Source: a virus | DNA length: 30,440 nucleotides | IMG/VR virus record: IMGVR_UViG_3300032083_002353 | Location: 1-30,440 of that record | Strand: one strand, 5' to 3' | Part shown: in pieces, positions 7,094-16,096 of the stretch | Layout of the letters: every line of letters begins with the position of its first letter | Position numbering within the stretch: the first letter of the stretch is position 1 | Translations under genes and position numbers: made by a program | The notes under the pieces: generated by a model | Told to the model about the DNA's origin: nothing | The model's input: the letters and a program-made list of their open reading frames with translations, nothing else | Databases searched by the model: none

Positions 7094-10000
7094 TTATGCT
7101 AATGCAATGGTTCTAAGATCATTCATTCTAGGAGCGAGACACTCATTTGTTCCACTAAACACAATCTTTATCTGATATGCAGTAAATGGTGGCAATTCAT
7201 CAATACTGAATTGGTACTCCCTCATTTCATCAACTGTTACAGAAATAACTTGCTGATCTGGTTTACCAGAATTTTTAGATGGATCTATGACTTGATCGCC
7301 AAAATTATCACCATCAGTATCAGTTAAGTTATCAAATCCAGGGAACAGAACAAATGATGGATTTGTGTTTCCACTATCAACTGGGAATGTTCTGAAGAGT
7401 GCTCTGATGTCTGCAGTGGGATCAACATAAGCTGCTGTGAACAACTTAAGTGAAGTTGCAGGGTTTTTCAGATCAATCCTATCAGAAACGTAGATTGCAG
7501 CATGAGGATCATCTTGTATGGAATTTACTCTAGAATCGGTTGTATAATCACTAATTGGATTATCAACTCTAGATCTATCAAAGTCAATAGAGCAGTTATT
7601 AAGATAGATAAATGGTGAATAATTACTATCTGTACTCTGCAAATCAACTTCAACTGTAAATGATTTGTTTCTTGGTAGACCTGTTACATTTGCTTCTTCA
7701 TTTACTTTTGAACAAACCATTTGAGGTTGGCCAAACAATAAAGTTGCATTTGGTTCAGTTGACAAGAACCCTTGATCAACGAAAGATGCTTCATTACCAC
7801 CAGCACTAGTTCCAGAAATTGTTCTCACGCGAGTTTCAATTTTGGTCTTCTTAGGAGTAACAATGTCAAGTCTGCAGTTTAATCTGTCATACTGAATGTT
7901 ACCAGAAGCAAATACTTCATCACCACCAGCAATAAATTCACTTGCAAAATTCAACATGTTTGGACCATCTCTCCTATTACCCCTATCAATTTCAATATAG
8001 TAGGTATCAATAGTTTTATTTGCTTGGAAAACTACTGCAGAAGGAATGTTATGGACTTTGTTAATTTGAGTCAGTGAAATGTCATTGAATTCATATGGAT
8101 ATACTTCGTCTCCAGCTGCATGTCTAACGGCCGTGGTTCCTTCTGCGCCTCTTGTGGCTATTCCAAGAGTGCCATTACCAATGCTGTTGTAATACATGAC
8201 TTCATTATCAACCAAGATATATCCAGCAGAAGTAGTTATACCTTGGAATGTTCCATAAGGTGAAGTGTCAGCAACTCCAATAGATGTTACAGTGGCGTTA
8301 ATATCCACATTTAATTCTGAAGGAATTCTTGTTGGATCTACGTTATAGATGTCAACAACATTACGAGTATCTTTCAGTGCATGATTTGGATGAAGAACTT
8401 CAATTACATTTCCTGAATGCAATTCATCAGAAACAATAGAAGTTCTAACTGCTGTTGTAACACCAGTATTCAAAGTTTGTGCATTTCCACTATCATCATA
8501 GTAAACTAGTGGATCATCAACAACAAGGTGTTCACCTCTGACATTTGTAAGATAAAGTGTATCAACACCATCAATCGCAGAAATTGATATCTGAGCACCA
8601 GTACCTTTAGTCACATCTGCTGTAGTAATGCCAAGAGACTCTCCAGCAATATAACCAGTTCCAGTATTTGCAATTGACGCTGAAGATAAAACACCATTAG
8701 CAATTGTTACTATACCTGTTGCTCCAGATCCATCACCAGATAATGAGAAGAAGTTTACATTACTGTAAGTACCATCAGAATATCCAATACCAGGCAAATT
8801 AGCTTTCAGGGATTGGATAGTTCCACCAACATTACCAATTACACCAGTAACAAGTGATCCAGTTCCGACCTTTCTACCAATCTGTAGAACATCCTTCATC
8901 CCTTGTGTCAATACAGTTGTAATACCAACATCAAGTTGTCTTGGTAGAGACTTAATTGGATCTTCTGGCATATCAGGAAGTTGATCACCATCTCTATCAA
9001 TATCTGGATTATGGAATGTAACAGTTCCGTTATCAACTAAGAAACGACACTTATTAACTCGGAACTTCATGTCTTCAAACTGACATGGTGTCCAAATAGA
9101 ACCGTTCTGTGACTTATACAGTGAACCAGAACCATACTGTCTAGTATATTGCTGTGATTCAGGCCCAGATAGTTCTGCAGTGTTTACAGTTTTCTCTCCA
9201 AGTTTTGCAATCCAAGCATTATACTTGATCGAAGTTGGTGCTAGAAGTACAATACAATATTCAGTTTCTGGTTCAACAGGAATTGGTGCTGAGAAAGTAA
9301 CTCTAGTAGCAACACTAGCATCATCAGAAATATTCACTTGTGATGGTTGAAGAACAACTTGAGCTTCTTGAGAAACAACTTGTAGTGTTGGTAGACCCAA
9401 TTCAATTGTTCTCAATTCAACAGTCAATGGTGCTTTGTTGTCTTTTGTTGCCATATAAATGTCAACAGAAGAAATGAATGCACCTTTCTTATCTGTTGTG
9501 AATGACTGTGCTAGAGGATCTCTCCTTCTTACTCTAATAATACGAGTTCTATTAATGACTATCCTACGCACAATAATTTGTGGAGGTGGAAGCTTTTGCA
9601 TCCTAAAGACATTAGTTTTAGTTACAGTCGTAACCGCATTCTTCGTGGTTGTTACCAGTTTTTTGATTGTTGTTGTTATTGTAGTTCTGATAATTGTCCC
9701 TGAAGAGGTGAATGGAGCTTCTGCATCAGAATGCGTGAGTGCTCCAGGTAACGGATCTGTATCCTTATTATCATTAGTTATTTTGAATATTTTGGTTCCT
9801 GTCTTAAATCTTCTATTCTTATTTTTTCGACCAGCAAATGCAATGTTTCCATACAAACTTCCAACACCATCACTTACCAATCTCTTTCGTTGTACTTGTG
9901 CAACTGCACCACTGGTTCTACCGATAATTACAAAATTTGACCAGAAGTTTCCAAAGAACTTACCTTGTTGTTGACGAGACATTCCAAGTGTATCTAAATT

Positions 10001-13000
10001 CAAAAATGTAGAAGAACTATTGTAAGTGGTTAACTTACTAATGTCTTGAGTTCTATCATATGGATTAAAAGTATATATCTGGTCTGGATTTTTAATCTTT
10101 CCAGTCTTGTGATTTGGTTGAGCAAGTCTAACAACAGCTCTTCTACGAGCCTTCTTAAACTTCTTACCCTTAGGATCATCTACAACGTCATCAAACTTAT
10201 CTTCAACTTTTAGATTACCTACACCATCAACAAATTTTAGAGATTTTTTATTCCAAATTTCGCAAATTTCGCCAACTTGGAAAGATCCTTGAACATTGTC
10301 AATTTCGACCAATTTGGGAAGAACTCTTACTTTTTTGGATCCATCATAGAAACCATAATATCTTGTAAAAGGTTTCAATGTTTCAGCAAAGAATGAGACG
10401 TTTCTGCGTCTCATATACTTAGCTTGACTAGTCTTTGACTTAATTTTTGTAGAAACGTTGGTAATTTTAGTATCTTTTGACTTTGTTACTTTTGTTTTCT
10501 TCTTGGTATTAGTCTTCATTGAAGACGGACCATTTTTTGGTTTCCCAACCTTGAATTTATTAACAACGTTTGTACTTTTTTTGTTTACAGTCTTGAACTT
10601 TTTCTTAACTACCTTTTTATTCTTAACCTTAGTTTCTGTCCAAGTATCTTGTGCTGGTTCTAATTTAATAGTACCAATATAATCAATAACACTGAATGGG
10701 TTTACATTTTCAACTCTAGTTGCAAATGCTTGCTTTAGATATTCAGTCTCTTCATATTTTAGACTTACAACATTTCCTGTTTTTTGGCAATTTGTATCTA
10801 ACAATGGATCATCAGATGATAGATCTAGAGTATTAACATCATCTTGTTTTTGATACTGCAACTGTGGAGTTAAAGATACTTGGAAAGCTTCACATGAAAG
10901 TTGTTCGATACCAGGATCCACAACCATTGTTGTTAATTCTTCATCGAATAAGTCATCATTTGTGAAATCATCAGCAAAGAACCCAGTTTTGAATCTATTC
11001 AACCCATCAGCATCTGTAATTTGTAAAGATCTGGTATCATTTTCAAGTATTGAAAGAGACACGGTATCTTCAAGATTTTCAATTCTATCTTCAAGAGAAC
11101 CGATATCTCTCATTGTGAAACGCTTATTATCAACGAGAGTTAGTTCAGTATCTTCAACGTCATAAACATATGGTGGAGACTCCAATGTTGCCAAAGTCAT
11201 AGAGTCTTCGACAACTGAAGGTACTTGTGGATCGTCAGATGGAGTACCCGTAACAACTTCAATTTCACCCTCTGGAGTTAGAATGATTCTATCCATTCTA
11301 CCCAAATAATACTCATAACTAAGGAAAGAACTTTCAGAGTCTTTTGGAATCAATGGTGAAGAAGAACCAGTACCTGAGAAATCTCTAGAATCATAATCAA
11401 ATGGTGATTTTCCAGCTTCAGTTCCGAAAGGAGCAACTCTTGGTCTAAAGTCTAATGTATCTGACGCTCTCGCAAAACTAAATTGATTGAAATTATTTGG
11501 TTCAAAAATATCTGGTATATCATTCTTGAATCTATCTGCACCATAAGATAATACAGTAAAAGCATCACCATCATCACTATCTGGGATAGTATAATGATTG
11601 AAAATAACTAACAATTGTTTTGTTGGAACTTTATTTTCAACTCTAACCAATCTTGAATAATCAGAGAAATCTGGTCTTTGACCATCATCAAGAACATATT
11701 GCTCAGTTAGATCTACATACCTACCATCAATGACTGACTGAATAGTTGCTTCAATTGTAGATTCTTGAAATGTGAGAGTTTCGCCCACAGAGAATCTCTC
11801 ATCATTCAGATATACAACTTCAACTTTAGTTGGTGATACTCTTGTAACTATTTGTGCTACAGCAGTATTATTTGGTCCAAGAAGAAATTCTCCAACAATT
11901 GAGTTGGTGTCCAATCCAAGTCCAGTTTCAAATGTCAATGCATCTAATGTTGGAGCTACTGATGTTTTTGATTCATATACAGCAAGAATTTGAGCAACAT
12001 CAGGAAAATTCAGTGAAATTTCTTCGTCTTCAACTCTAAGTCCATAGAAAGCGTTATGGGTCATTCCATTCACTGTTCCTGTAGTGATTCCAGAACTCCT
12101 TAACTTAGACTTGTCTACAGTTAGTTTTGTACTTCTTTTCCACTCTTTTAATTTTGATTGCAATCCTTTCTTTTTAGCTGTTACCAGAACAGTAACATTA
12201 CTTTCACTTTTGTTTAGACCTGTAAAAGAGACAATAGTTCCATCACGATTAATTGTAACCTGTTCAGATCTCAGTCTTTCGGTAGATCCATCTGAATATG
12301 TTATTACATATCTTTCACCATCAAAGGCATCAAAAAATGAACTTGTTACACCAACATTACTAATGTTGATGGACATTTCACCTAGGGTATTTGTTGATTG
12401 TGCAAGTATTTGCTCATAAATTGTAAGATTTGATTTAGAAATATCAACGGATGCAATATTTACCTGATCTAATGGTAAAAATAATGATCCACCATTATCA
12501 CCTTGATCAAATCTTGTCTCACCAATTCTAAATCCAGTTTCAATTGTACCAGATGGTAGAGTTCCAGTAACAACACCAGCGACCGTTGGTACGGCCACAA
12601 TTGTCATTGAATTTCCATCAGCAGCAACTGCACTTACACGGTTGAATACAACTTCATCATATTCTGGATTTTGATATCTAATAATTGAATTAGTTGCAAT
12701 TCCAGTAAACTTATTACCTGGAGAGGTTACAGTTCCACCACTTGTAATTTGAATAGTATCTCTTCTAGTAAATTTAGGAGCGACTCTACCTCTCTGAAGT
12801 GTATCTGCAACAAAATCAGCAGTTAAACCAAGAGTTGATGCATTCTGATATACAGATTTTACTGAATTAATATCATAAACTATCATATCTTTGATAGTTC
12901 TTGGAAATTCATTTGTACCATCAATACTGATAGTTTCACCTTCAGCAAAAGTTCCAGAAGTTTGATGAAGTTTTACTTTATCACCACTTGACCAAGCTTC

Positions 13001-14488
13001 AGCAGCATATCCACTAGCACCACTACTATTTCCTTTGAAATAAGTACCTTTAGAGTATTGATATACCTCATTCAGAGTCAATTCAGTGTAAGTCTGAATA
13101 TCATATAATCTTAGTTCCCAATTACTATTATTATTGGAATATGAATTTCTTGGAGCAAAAGAATATAATCTAGCTTCACCAACTTTTTCACCAGTACCAG
13201 CAGTAGTACTATTTCTTCTTTGATCATAAAGATCAATTACATGAGTGGAATCCTTATCAAGACCGATTACTGGTGTACCATGTACATTTTCTACTAATAG
13301 AACTGAACCAAGATCAAATGAAACTAAAGAATCATCAACTTTCTTAGTCGCTCTTGGTTTGGGAATATCAATAACTCTTGATCCAGTTATATCAATGTCA
13401 TATCCACTTACATATGCCTTACCAGGACCTACTGTAAGGCACATTAAATCGTCTGAAGGGATATTCCCATCTCTAGTGGTTTGAGTACGCTCATAGACGC
13501 CATCATTACCCTGTTCATCGTTTAGACACTCATCCATAGTGAGGTCCATAGGGACTACAACGTAATCACCAGATTCCTCATACGTTCTTTTTGCGAGATA
13601 ATCTCTAATTTTATTATATTGAGTTTTTGGTTCTGCTTGATCAGGTTCACCACCATCGAGTCTTAAAAGTTCTACAAATGATTTGTCATCTGTATCAGTT
13701 AATAATTTTTTGGCAAGTTGTAATTCAAACTTGAATCTATCTGCTCCAGGAGCTGAGAAATTATTAAATCCAGCGGCATTGTCAAATAGTTTTGTATTCT
13801 CATTTGAGTTTACAGTTGTTTCAATAATTTCTAGACCAACTCTATATGTTGGAGTGTTGGTATATTGATCTAGTAAAATAGTTTGTGCAGATACGTTTAC
13901 AAAGAATCCACGAATAAAATAAACACCATCAGCGATAGAAATTGCTGATCCAATAGAATCTGCATCTTGTGCAACAACCTGAGCAAAGGGAGCTCCCTGG
14001 GAAATAGTTGTATTTCCATAAGTTACATCCTCTTCTCCAAGAAGGAGTTCACTTTCAGAAAATGTTGAGAAAGCACCATCTTCACTAGAGTTTAAATATT
14101 TGACATATAATGTCAGTTGATTATCGACTGAATCTTCTTCAAATAGTACATTTACAACAGATGCAGTTACTCTAGAAGTTTGTCCTAAAATTTCCGTGCC
14201 AATAAAGTTTCTAGCATATGCTGAAACTGAAACACCAAGATATTCTGGATTAATCTTTATCGCATAATATTCACTATCGTATGTAAGTCCACCAGGAATT
14301 ACAACAGAACCATCCTTGAAAAAATGATCTCCAAATTGTTCAATTTGATTTTGGAGAATAGACTGTGCATTATTTAACTCTCGGGCCTGAACTGGAAACC
14401 CTGGCTTAAACAGAACCTTATAGAAATTATCGTTTTCGTTAAAATCGTCAAAATATGGGGTTGTGTTTAGATTTGTCTTTTGTGCCAT
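7094..14488 (-). CDS. Giant DUF4815 tail/baseplate-peripheral protein (2,464 aa)
   Basis: This is a very large virion protein, probably a baseplate-attached fibre or gp10-region counterpart. The N-terminus (TNLNTTPYFDDFNENDNFYK, LFKPGFPVQARELNNAQSIL, DGSVVIPGG) is the DUF4815 signature of marine T4-like phages. Later parts include a Lys-rich segment (residues about 1286-1358) and an RRRDPLAQSF motif near residue 1655, followed by a conserved galactose-binding-like region (PVEPETEYCIVLLAPTS). Acidic DIDRDGDQLPD near 1830 resembles a calcium loop. A GxGY cassette lies at about 1900-1980, a 'VDNEVMYYNSI...ATRGAEGTTAVRHAAGD' module at 2090-2132, and the end reads APRMNDLRTIALA. It follows gp8 by 4 bases. 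T4 genes 9, 11, 12 and wac have no recognisable counterparts here, so this protein may take over part of their role (inference). Confidence 0.9.
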   Translation of the reverse strand: MAQKTNLNTTPYFDDFNENDNFYKVLFKPGFPVQARELNNAQSILQNQIEQFGDHFFKDGSVVIPGGLTYDSEYYAIKINPEYLGVSVSAYARNFIGTEILGQTSRVTASVVNVLFEEDSVDNQLTLYVKYLNSSEDGAFSTFSESELLLGEEDVTYGNTTISQGAPFAQVVAQDADSIGSAISIADGVYFIRGFFVNVSAQTILLDQYTNTPTYRVGLEIIETTVNSNENTKLFDNAAGFNNFSAPGADRFKFELQLAKKLLTDTDDKSFVELLRLDGGEPDQAEPKTQYNKIRDYLAKRTYEESGDYVVVPMDLTMDECLNDEQGNDGVYERTQTTRDGNIPSDDLMCLTVGPGKAYVSGYDIDITGSRVIDIPKPRATKKVDDSLVSFDLGSVLLVENVHGTPVIGLDKDSTHVIDLYDQRRNSTTAGTGEKVGEARLYSFAPRNSYSNNNSNWELRLYDIQTYTELTLNEVYQYSKGTYFKGNSSGASGYAAEAWSSGDKVKLHQTSGTFAEGETISIDGTNEFPRTIKDMIVYDINSVKSVYQNASTLGLTADFVADTLQRGRVAPKFTRRDTIQITSGGTVTSPGNKFTGIATNSIIRYQNPEYDEVVFNRVSAVAADGNSMTIVAVPTVAGVVTGTLPSGTIETGFRIGETRFDQGDNGGSLFLPLDQVNIASVDISKSNLTIYEQILAQSTNTLGEMSINISNVGVTSSFFDAFDGERYVITYSDGSTERLRSEQVTINRDGTIVSFTGLNKSESNVTVLVTAKKKGLQSKLKEWKRSTKLTVDKSKLRSSGITTGTVNGMTHNAFYGLRVEDEEISLNFPDVAQILAVYESKTSVAPTLDALTFETGLGLDTNSIVGEFLLGPNNTAVAQIVTRVSPTKVEVVYLNDERFSVGETLTFQESTIEATIQSVIDGRYVDLTEQYVLDDGQRPDFSDYSRLVRVENKVPTKQLLVIFNHYTIPDSDDGDAFTVLSYGADRFKNDIPDIFEPNNFNQFSFARASDTLDFRPRVAPFGTEAGKSPFDYDSRDFSGTGSSSPLIPKDSESSFLSYEYYLGRMDRIILTPEGEIEVVTGTPSDDPQVPSVVEDSMTLATLESPPYVYDVEDTELTLVDNKRFTMRDIGSLEDRIENLEDTVSLSILENDTRSLQITDADGLNRFKTGFFADDFTNDDLFDEELTTMVVDPGIEQLSCEAFQVSLTPQLQYQKQDDVNTLDLSSDDPLLDTNCQKTGNVVSLKYEETEYLKQAFATRVENVNPFSVIDYIGTIKLEPAQDTWTETKVKNKKVVKKKFKTVNKKSTNVVNKFKVGKPKNGPSSMKTNTKKKTKVTKSKDTKITNVSTKIKSKTSQAKYMRRRNVSFFAETLKPFTRYYGFYDGSKKVRVLPKLVEIDNVQGSFQVGEICEIWNKKSLKFVDGVGNLKVEDKFDDVVDDPKGKKFKKARRRAVVRLAQPNHKTGKIKNPDQIYTFNPYDRTQDISKLTTYNSSSTFLNLDTLGMSRQQQGKFFGNFWSNFVIIGRTSGAVAQVQRKRLVSDGVGSLYGNIAFAGRKNKNRRFKTGTKIFKITNDNKDTDPLPGALTHSDAEAPFTSSGTIIRTTITTTIKKLVTTTKNAVTTVTKTNVFRMQKLPPPQIIVRRIVINRTRIIRVRRRDPLAQSFTTDKKGAFISSVDIYMATKDNKAPLTVELRTIELGLPTLQVVSQEAQVVLQPSQVNISDDASVATRVTFSAPIPVEPETEYCIVLLAPTSIKYNAWIAKLGEKTVNTAELSGPESQQYTRQYGSGSLYKSQNGSIWTPCQFEDMKFRVNKCRFLVDNGTVTFHNPDIDRDGDQLPDMPEDPIKSLPRQLDVGITTVLTQGMKDVLQIGRKVGTGSLVTGVIGNVGGTIQSLKANLPGIGYSDGTYSNVNFFSLSGDGSGATGIVTIANGVLSSASIANTGTGYIAGESLGITTADVTKGTGAQISISAIDGVDTLYLTNVRGEHLVVDDPLVYYDDSGNAQTLNTGVTTAVRTSIVSDELHSGNVIEVLHPNHALKDTRNVVDIYNVDPTRIPSELNVDINATVTSIGVADTSPYGTFQGITTSAGYILVDNEVMYYNSIGNGTLGIATRGAEGTTAVRHAAGDEVYPYEFNDISLTQINKVHNIPSAVVFQANKTIDTYYIEIDRGNRRDGPNMLNFASEFIAGGDEVFASGNIQYDRLNCRLDIVTPKKTKIETRVRTISGTSAGGNEASFVDQGFLSTEPNATLLFGQPQMVCSKVNEEANVTGLPRNKSFTVEVDLQSTDSNYSPFIYLNNCSIDFDRSRVDNPISDYTTDSRVNSIQDDPHAAIYVSDRIDLKNPATSLKLFTAAYVDPTADIRALFRTFPVDSGNTNPSFVLFPGFDNLTDTDGDNFGDQVIDPSKNSGKPDQQVISVTVDEMREYQFSIDELPPFTAYQIKIVFSGTNECLAPRMNDLRTIALA
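10414..10632 (-). repeat. Lys/Thr/Asn-rich low-complexity segment of the DUF4815 protein
   Basis: About 71 residues (positions about 1286-1358) contain 26 lysines in short K-K-x and K-x-T patterns, for example KVVKKKFKTVNKK and NTKKKTKVTKSKD. It ends just before MRRRNVSFF, where ordinary sequence resumes. No stop or frameshift interrupts it. A strongly basic, probably disordered or collagen-like linker in the middle of a virion protein is unusual. Confidence 0.8.
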
Positions 14489-14492
14489 TGTT

Positions 14493-16055
14493 TCAGAATT
14501 CCAGTACTACTTTAATGTCTTCTTTTTGACGAGAGTTTCTCGCAATTGTTGGCCTATTATCTAGATATATTATTTCACCTGACCTCTTATTTATCTGAGA
14601 GTCTGCGATTCCATCTGTAAAATTAACTCCTAGATTGATAACGTTGTTACCAATGATTGTTGTAATTCCAGTAAATGTGGTGTCAACAGATGCTGAGAAT
14701 CCACCGTCTGTTGTGATAGATTCTGCAGATGATTCAAAATTAGCATATTTTGATTCAGAAGTAACACCAATATAATCGCGTTGGGTCCCAGTGGTCTTAT
14801 TAAAGTAAAGTGTTCTATCTTGAATATATTTAACTATATTTGTTTCTTCATCAAAAGATGCAACGTATGCAACAGCTGTTGTGGTTCCTACAATTTGCTT
14901 AATCGTATTACCAACAACTAAACTGCCAGATGGATTTACAACTTTAATTTGACCTGTTGCACTAAAGTCATTAGAAGAAAAATTAGATGTAGATCCAAGA
15001 GATGTTGGATTTTTTACAATACCAACTTGTGCAAATTGAGTATCTGTTGGAAAGTTTTTAGTTGAATCATCAAAACGTGTATAAACTAAAACTTTTTCTG
15101 CTCCAAGTTCTTTATATATGTCATATCCATGACCTTTAGATGGTGGAATAATTGGAATTAATTCAGCAAATTCAGTTAAACTACCACTTTGAATAGGACC
15201 AAGATCAATAACACCGTAACTATATCCCTTACCACCAGCAGATATTTGAGCATTAGTTATTCTTCCACTAGTATCAGTGGAAACAACAACTTTTCCTCCA
15301 GATCCATCACCAAGAACATCTAGTTCAACATCAAGACCTAGACCATAACCGAATCCAGCATTCTTAATTGAAACTGTTTTTAACTGATTGTTATTTATTT
15401 CAGAATCACCATTATCACGAATAACTGAAATTTGTGGATCAATGCTAGTTAACCAATTTGGTGGCAAAGTAATATATTCAGTTGAGTCAAATTTAATAAT
15501 ATCTGCTGGGGCAACTGTAAACAGATACTTCCAAACATAACCGTCACCACTATTACCAGCCCTAGTTGGTTCTAGATCTGTGAAATTTGGTTCATCTTGG
15601 GATGAATTTCCAGCTGGATTTGAAGGCACTGCTCCATTTTCAATACAAATATAAACTCTGAAATCAGAATTCATTACATAATATCTTGCATCATAAAGTC
15701 TGGTTGATCCAGTTGTTGGTGTTAGATTATTTACACTATAGTCATGACGATATTGTTCATATACATTACCTTGTTCCCAATCAACTCTTCTAATAACTCT
15801 ACGAATATTGGCAGGAGTAATTTTTCTACCAAACAGCATCGTATCATAAGCATGATTGCTGTAATTAAAATTATCAATTGGACTAGGAGGACCAGCAGTG
15901 TTGGTATTCCAATCAGATGTTCTACCATACCCAACAAGTAAAGTTGGATTTGGTAGAGATGTAAAGATATAATATGAATTATTAGAATTCTCAACGGAAT
16001 CAATAAAATTATTGACATTTAAGATTCTAAACTGATCCGTTACAATAGCCGCCAT
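14493..16055 (-). CDS. gp8: Baseplate wedge protein gp8
   Basis: This 520-aa protein is a baseplate wedge component; T4 gp8 is 334 aa. The N-terminal part, MAAIVTDQFRILNVNNFIDS, then NSYYIFTSLPNPT, GRTSDWNTNTAG, FGRKITPANIRRVIRRVDWE and YRHDYSVNN, is the typical gp8 of cyanophage-type myoviruses. It continues with GYVWKYLFTVAPADIIKFDS. The extra length comes from a GxGY cassette at about residues 225-280 (IKNAGFGYG, ISAGGKGYSYG) and a further beta module near 365-420 (NPSGSLVVGNTIKQIVG). The C-terminus (IIYLDNRPTIARNSRQKEDI) recovers the conserved gp8 end, KVVLEF. A ribosome site, AGGTAG, precedes the ATG, and a consensus late promoter sits 27 bases upstream. Confidence 0.92.
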   Translation of the reverse strand: MAAIVTDQFRILNVNNFIDSVENSNNSYYIFTSLPNPTLLVGYGRTSDWNTNTAGPPSPIDNFNYSNHAYDTMLFGRKITPANIRRVIRRVDWEQGNVYEQYRHDYSVNNLTPTTGSTRLYDARYYVMNSDFRVYICIENGAVPSNPAGNSSQDEPNFTDLEPTRAGNSGDGYVWKYLFTVAPADIIKFDSTEYITLPPNWLTSIDPQISVIRDNGDSEINNNQLKTVSIKNAGFGYGLGLDVELDVLGDGSGGKVVVSTDTSGRITNAQISAGGKGYSYGVIDLGPIQSGSLTEFAELIPIIPPSKGHGYDIYKELGAEKVLVYTRFDDSTKNFPTDTQFAQVGIVKNPTSLGSTSNFSSNDFSATGQIKVVNPSGSLVVGNTIKQIVGTTTAVAYVASFDEETNIVKYIQDRTLYFNKTTGTQRDYIGVTSESKYANFESSAESITTDGGFSASVDTTFTGITTIIGNNVINLGVNFTDGIADSQINKRSGEIIYLDNRPTIARNSRQKEDIKVVLEF

Positions 16056-16081
16056 TACTACCTGTTAAAAGGAATTTTTTT

Positions 16082-16089
16082 TATTTATA
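16082..16089 (-). promoter_or_regulatory. T4-like late promoter TATAAATA upstream of gp8
   Basis: The 41-base gap between the giant gene and gp8 contains a perfect TATAAATA on the minus strand, 27 bases before the gp8 ATG. This is the consensus late element recognised in T4 by the gp55 sigma factor with the sliding clamp, and the same motif is used by cyanophages. It would start a late transcript covering gp8 and the downstream tail, neck and packaging genes. Confidence 0.8.
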
Positions 16090-16096
16090 CGTTGAG

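Noticed and set aside
9459-9974. Plus-strand ORF of 171 codons opposite the DUF4815 gene
   Set aside because: It is an antisense shadow: its hydrophobic Val/Leu/Ile runs simply mirror the Thr/Asn/Lys-rich codons of the minus-strand gene, and it has no ribosome site or neighbour on that strand.
12084-12419. Plus-strand ORF of 111 codons
   Set aside because: Antisense to a region that is clearly coding on the other strand; no recognisable product and no plus-strand operon context.
14588-14595. GATAAATA on the minus strand near the 3' end of gp8 as a promoter for the DUF4815 gene
   Set aside because: One mismatch, inside conserved coding sequence and about 100 bases from the start; kept only as a weak possibility.
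16056-16096. Rho-independent terminator after the giant gene
   Set aside because: There is a run of A/T on the minus strand near 16074-16081 but no stable hairpin before it; the gap is better explained by the late promoter and the gp8 ribosome site.
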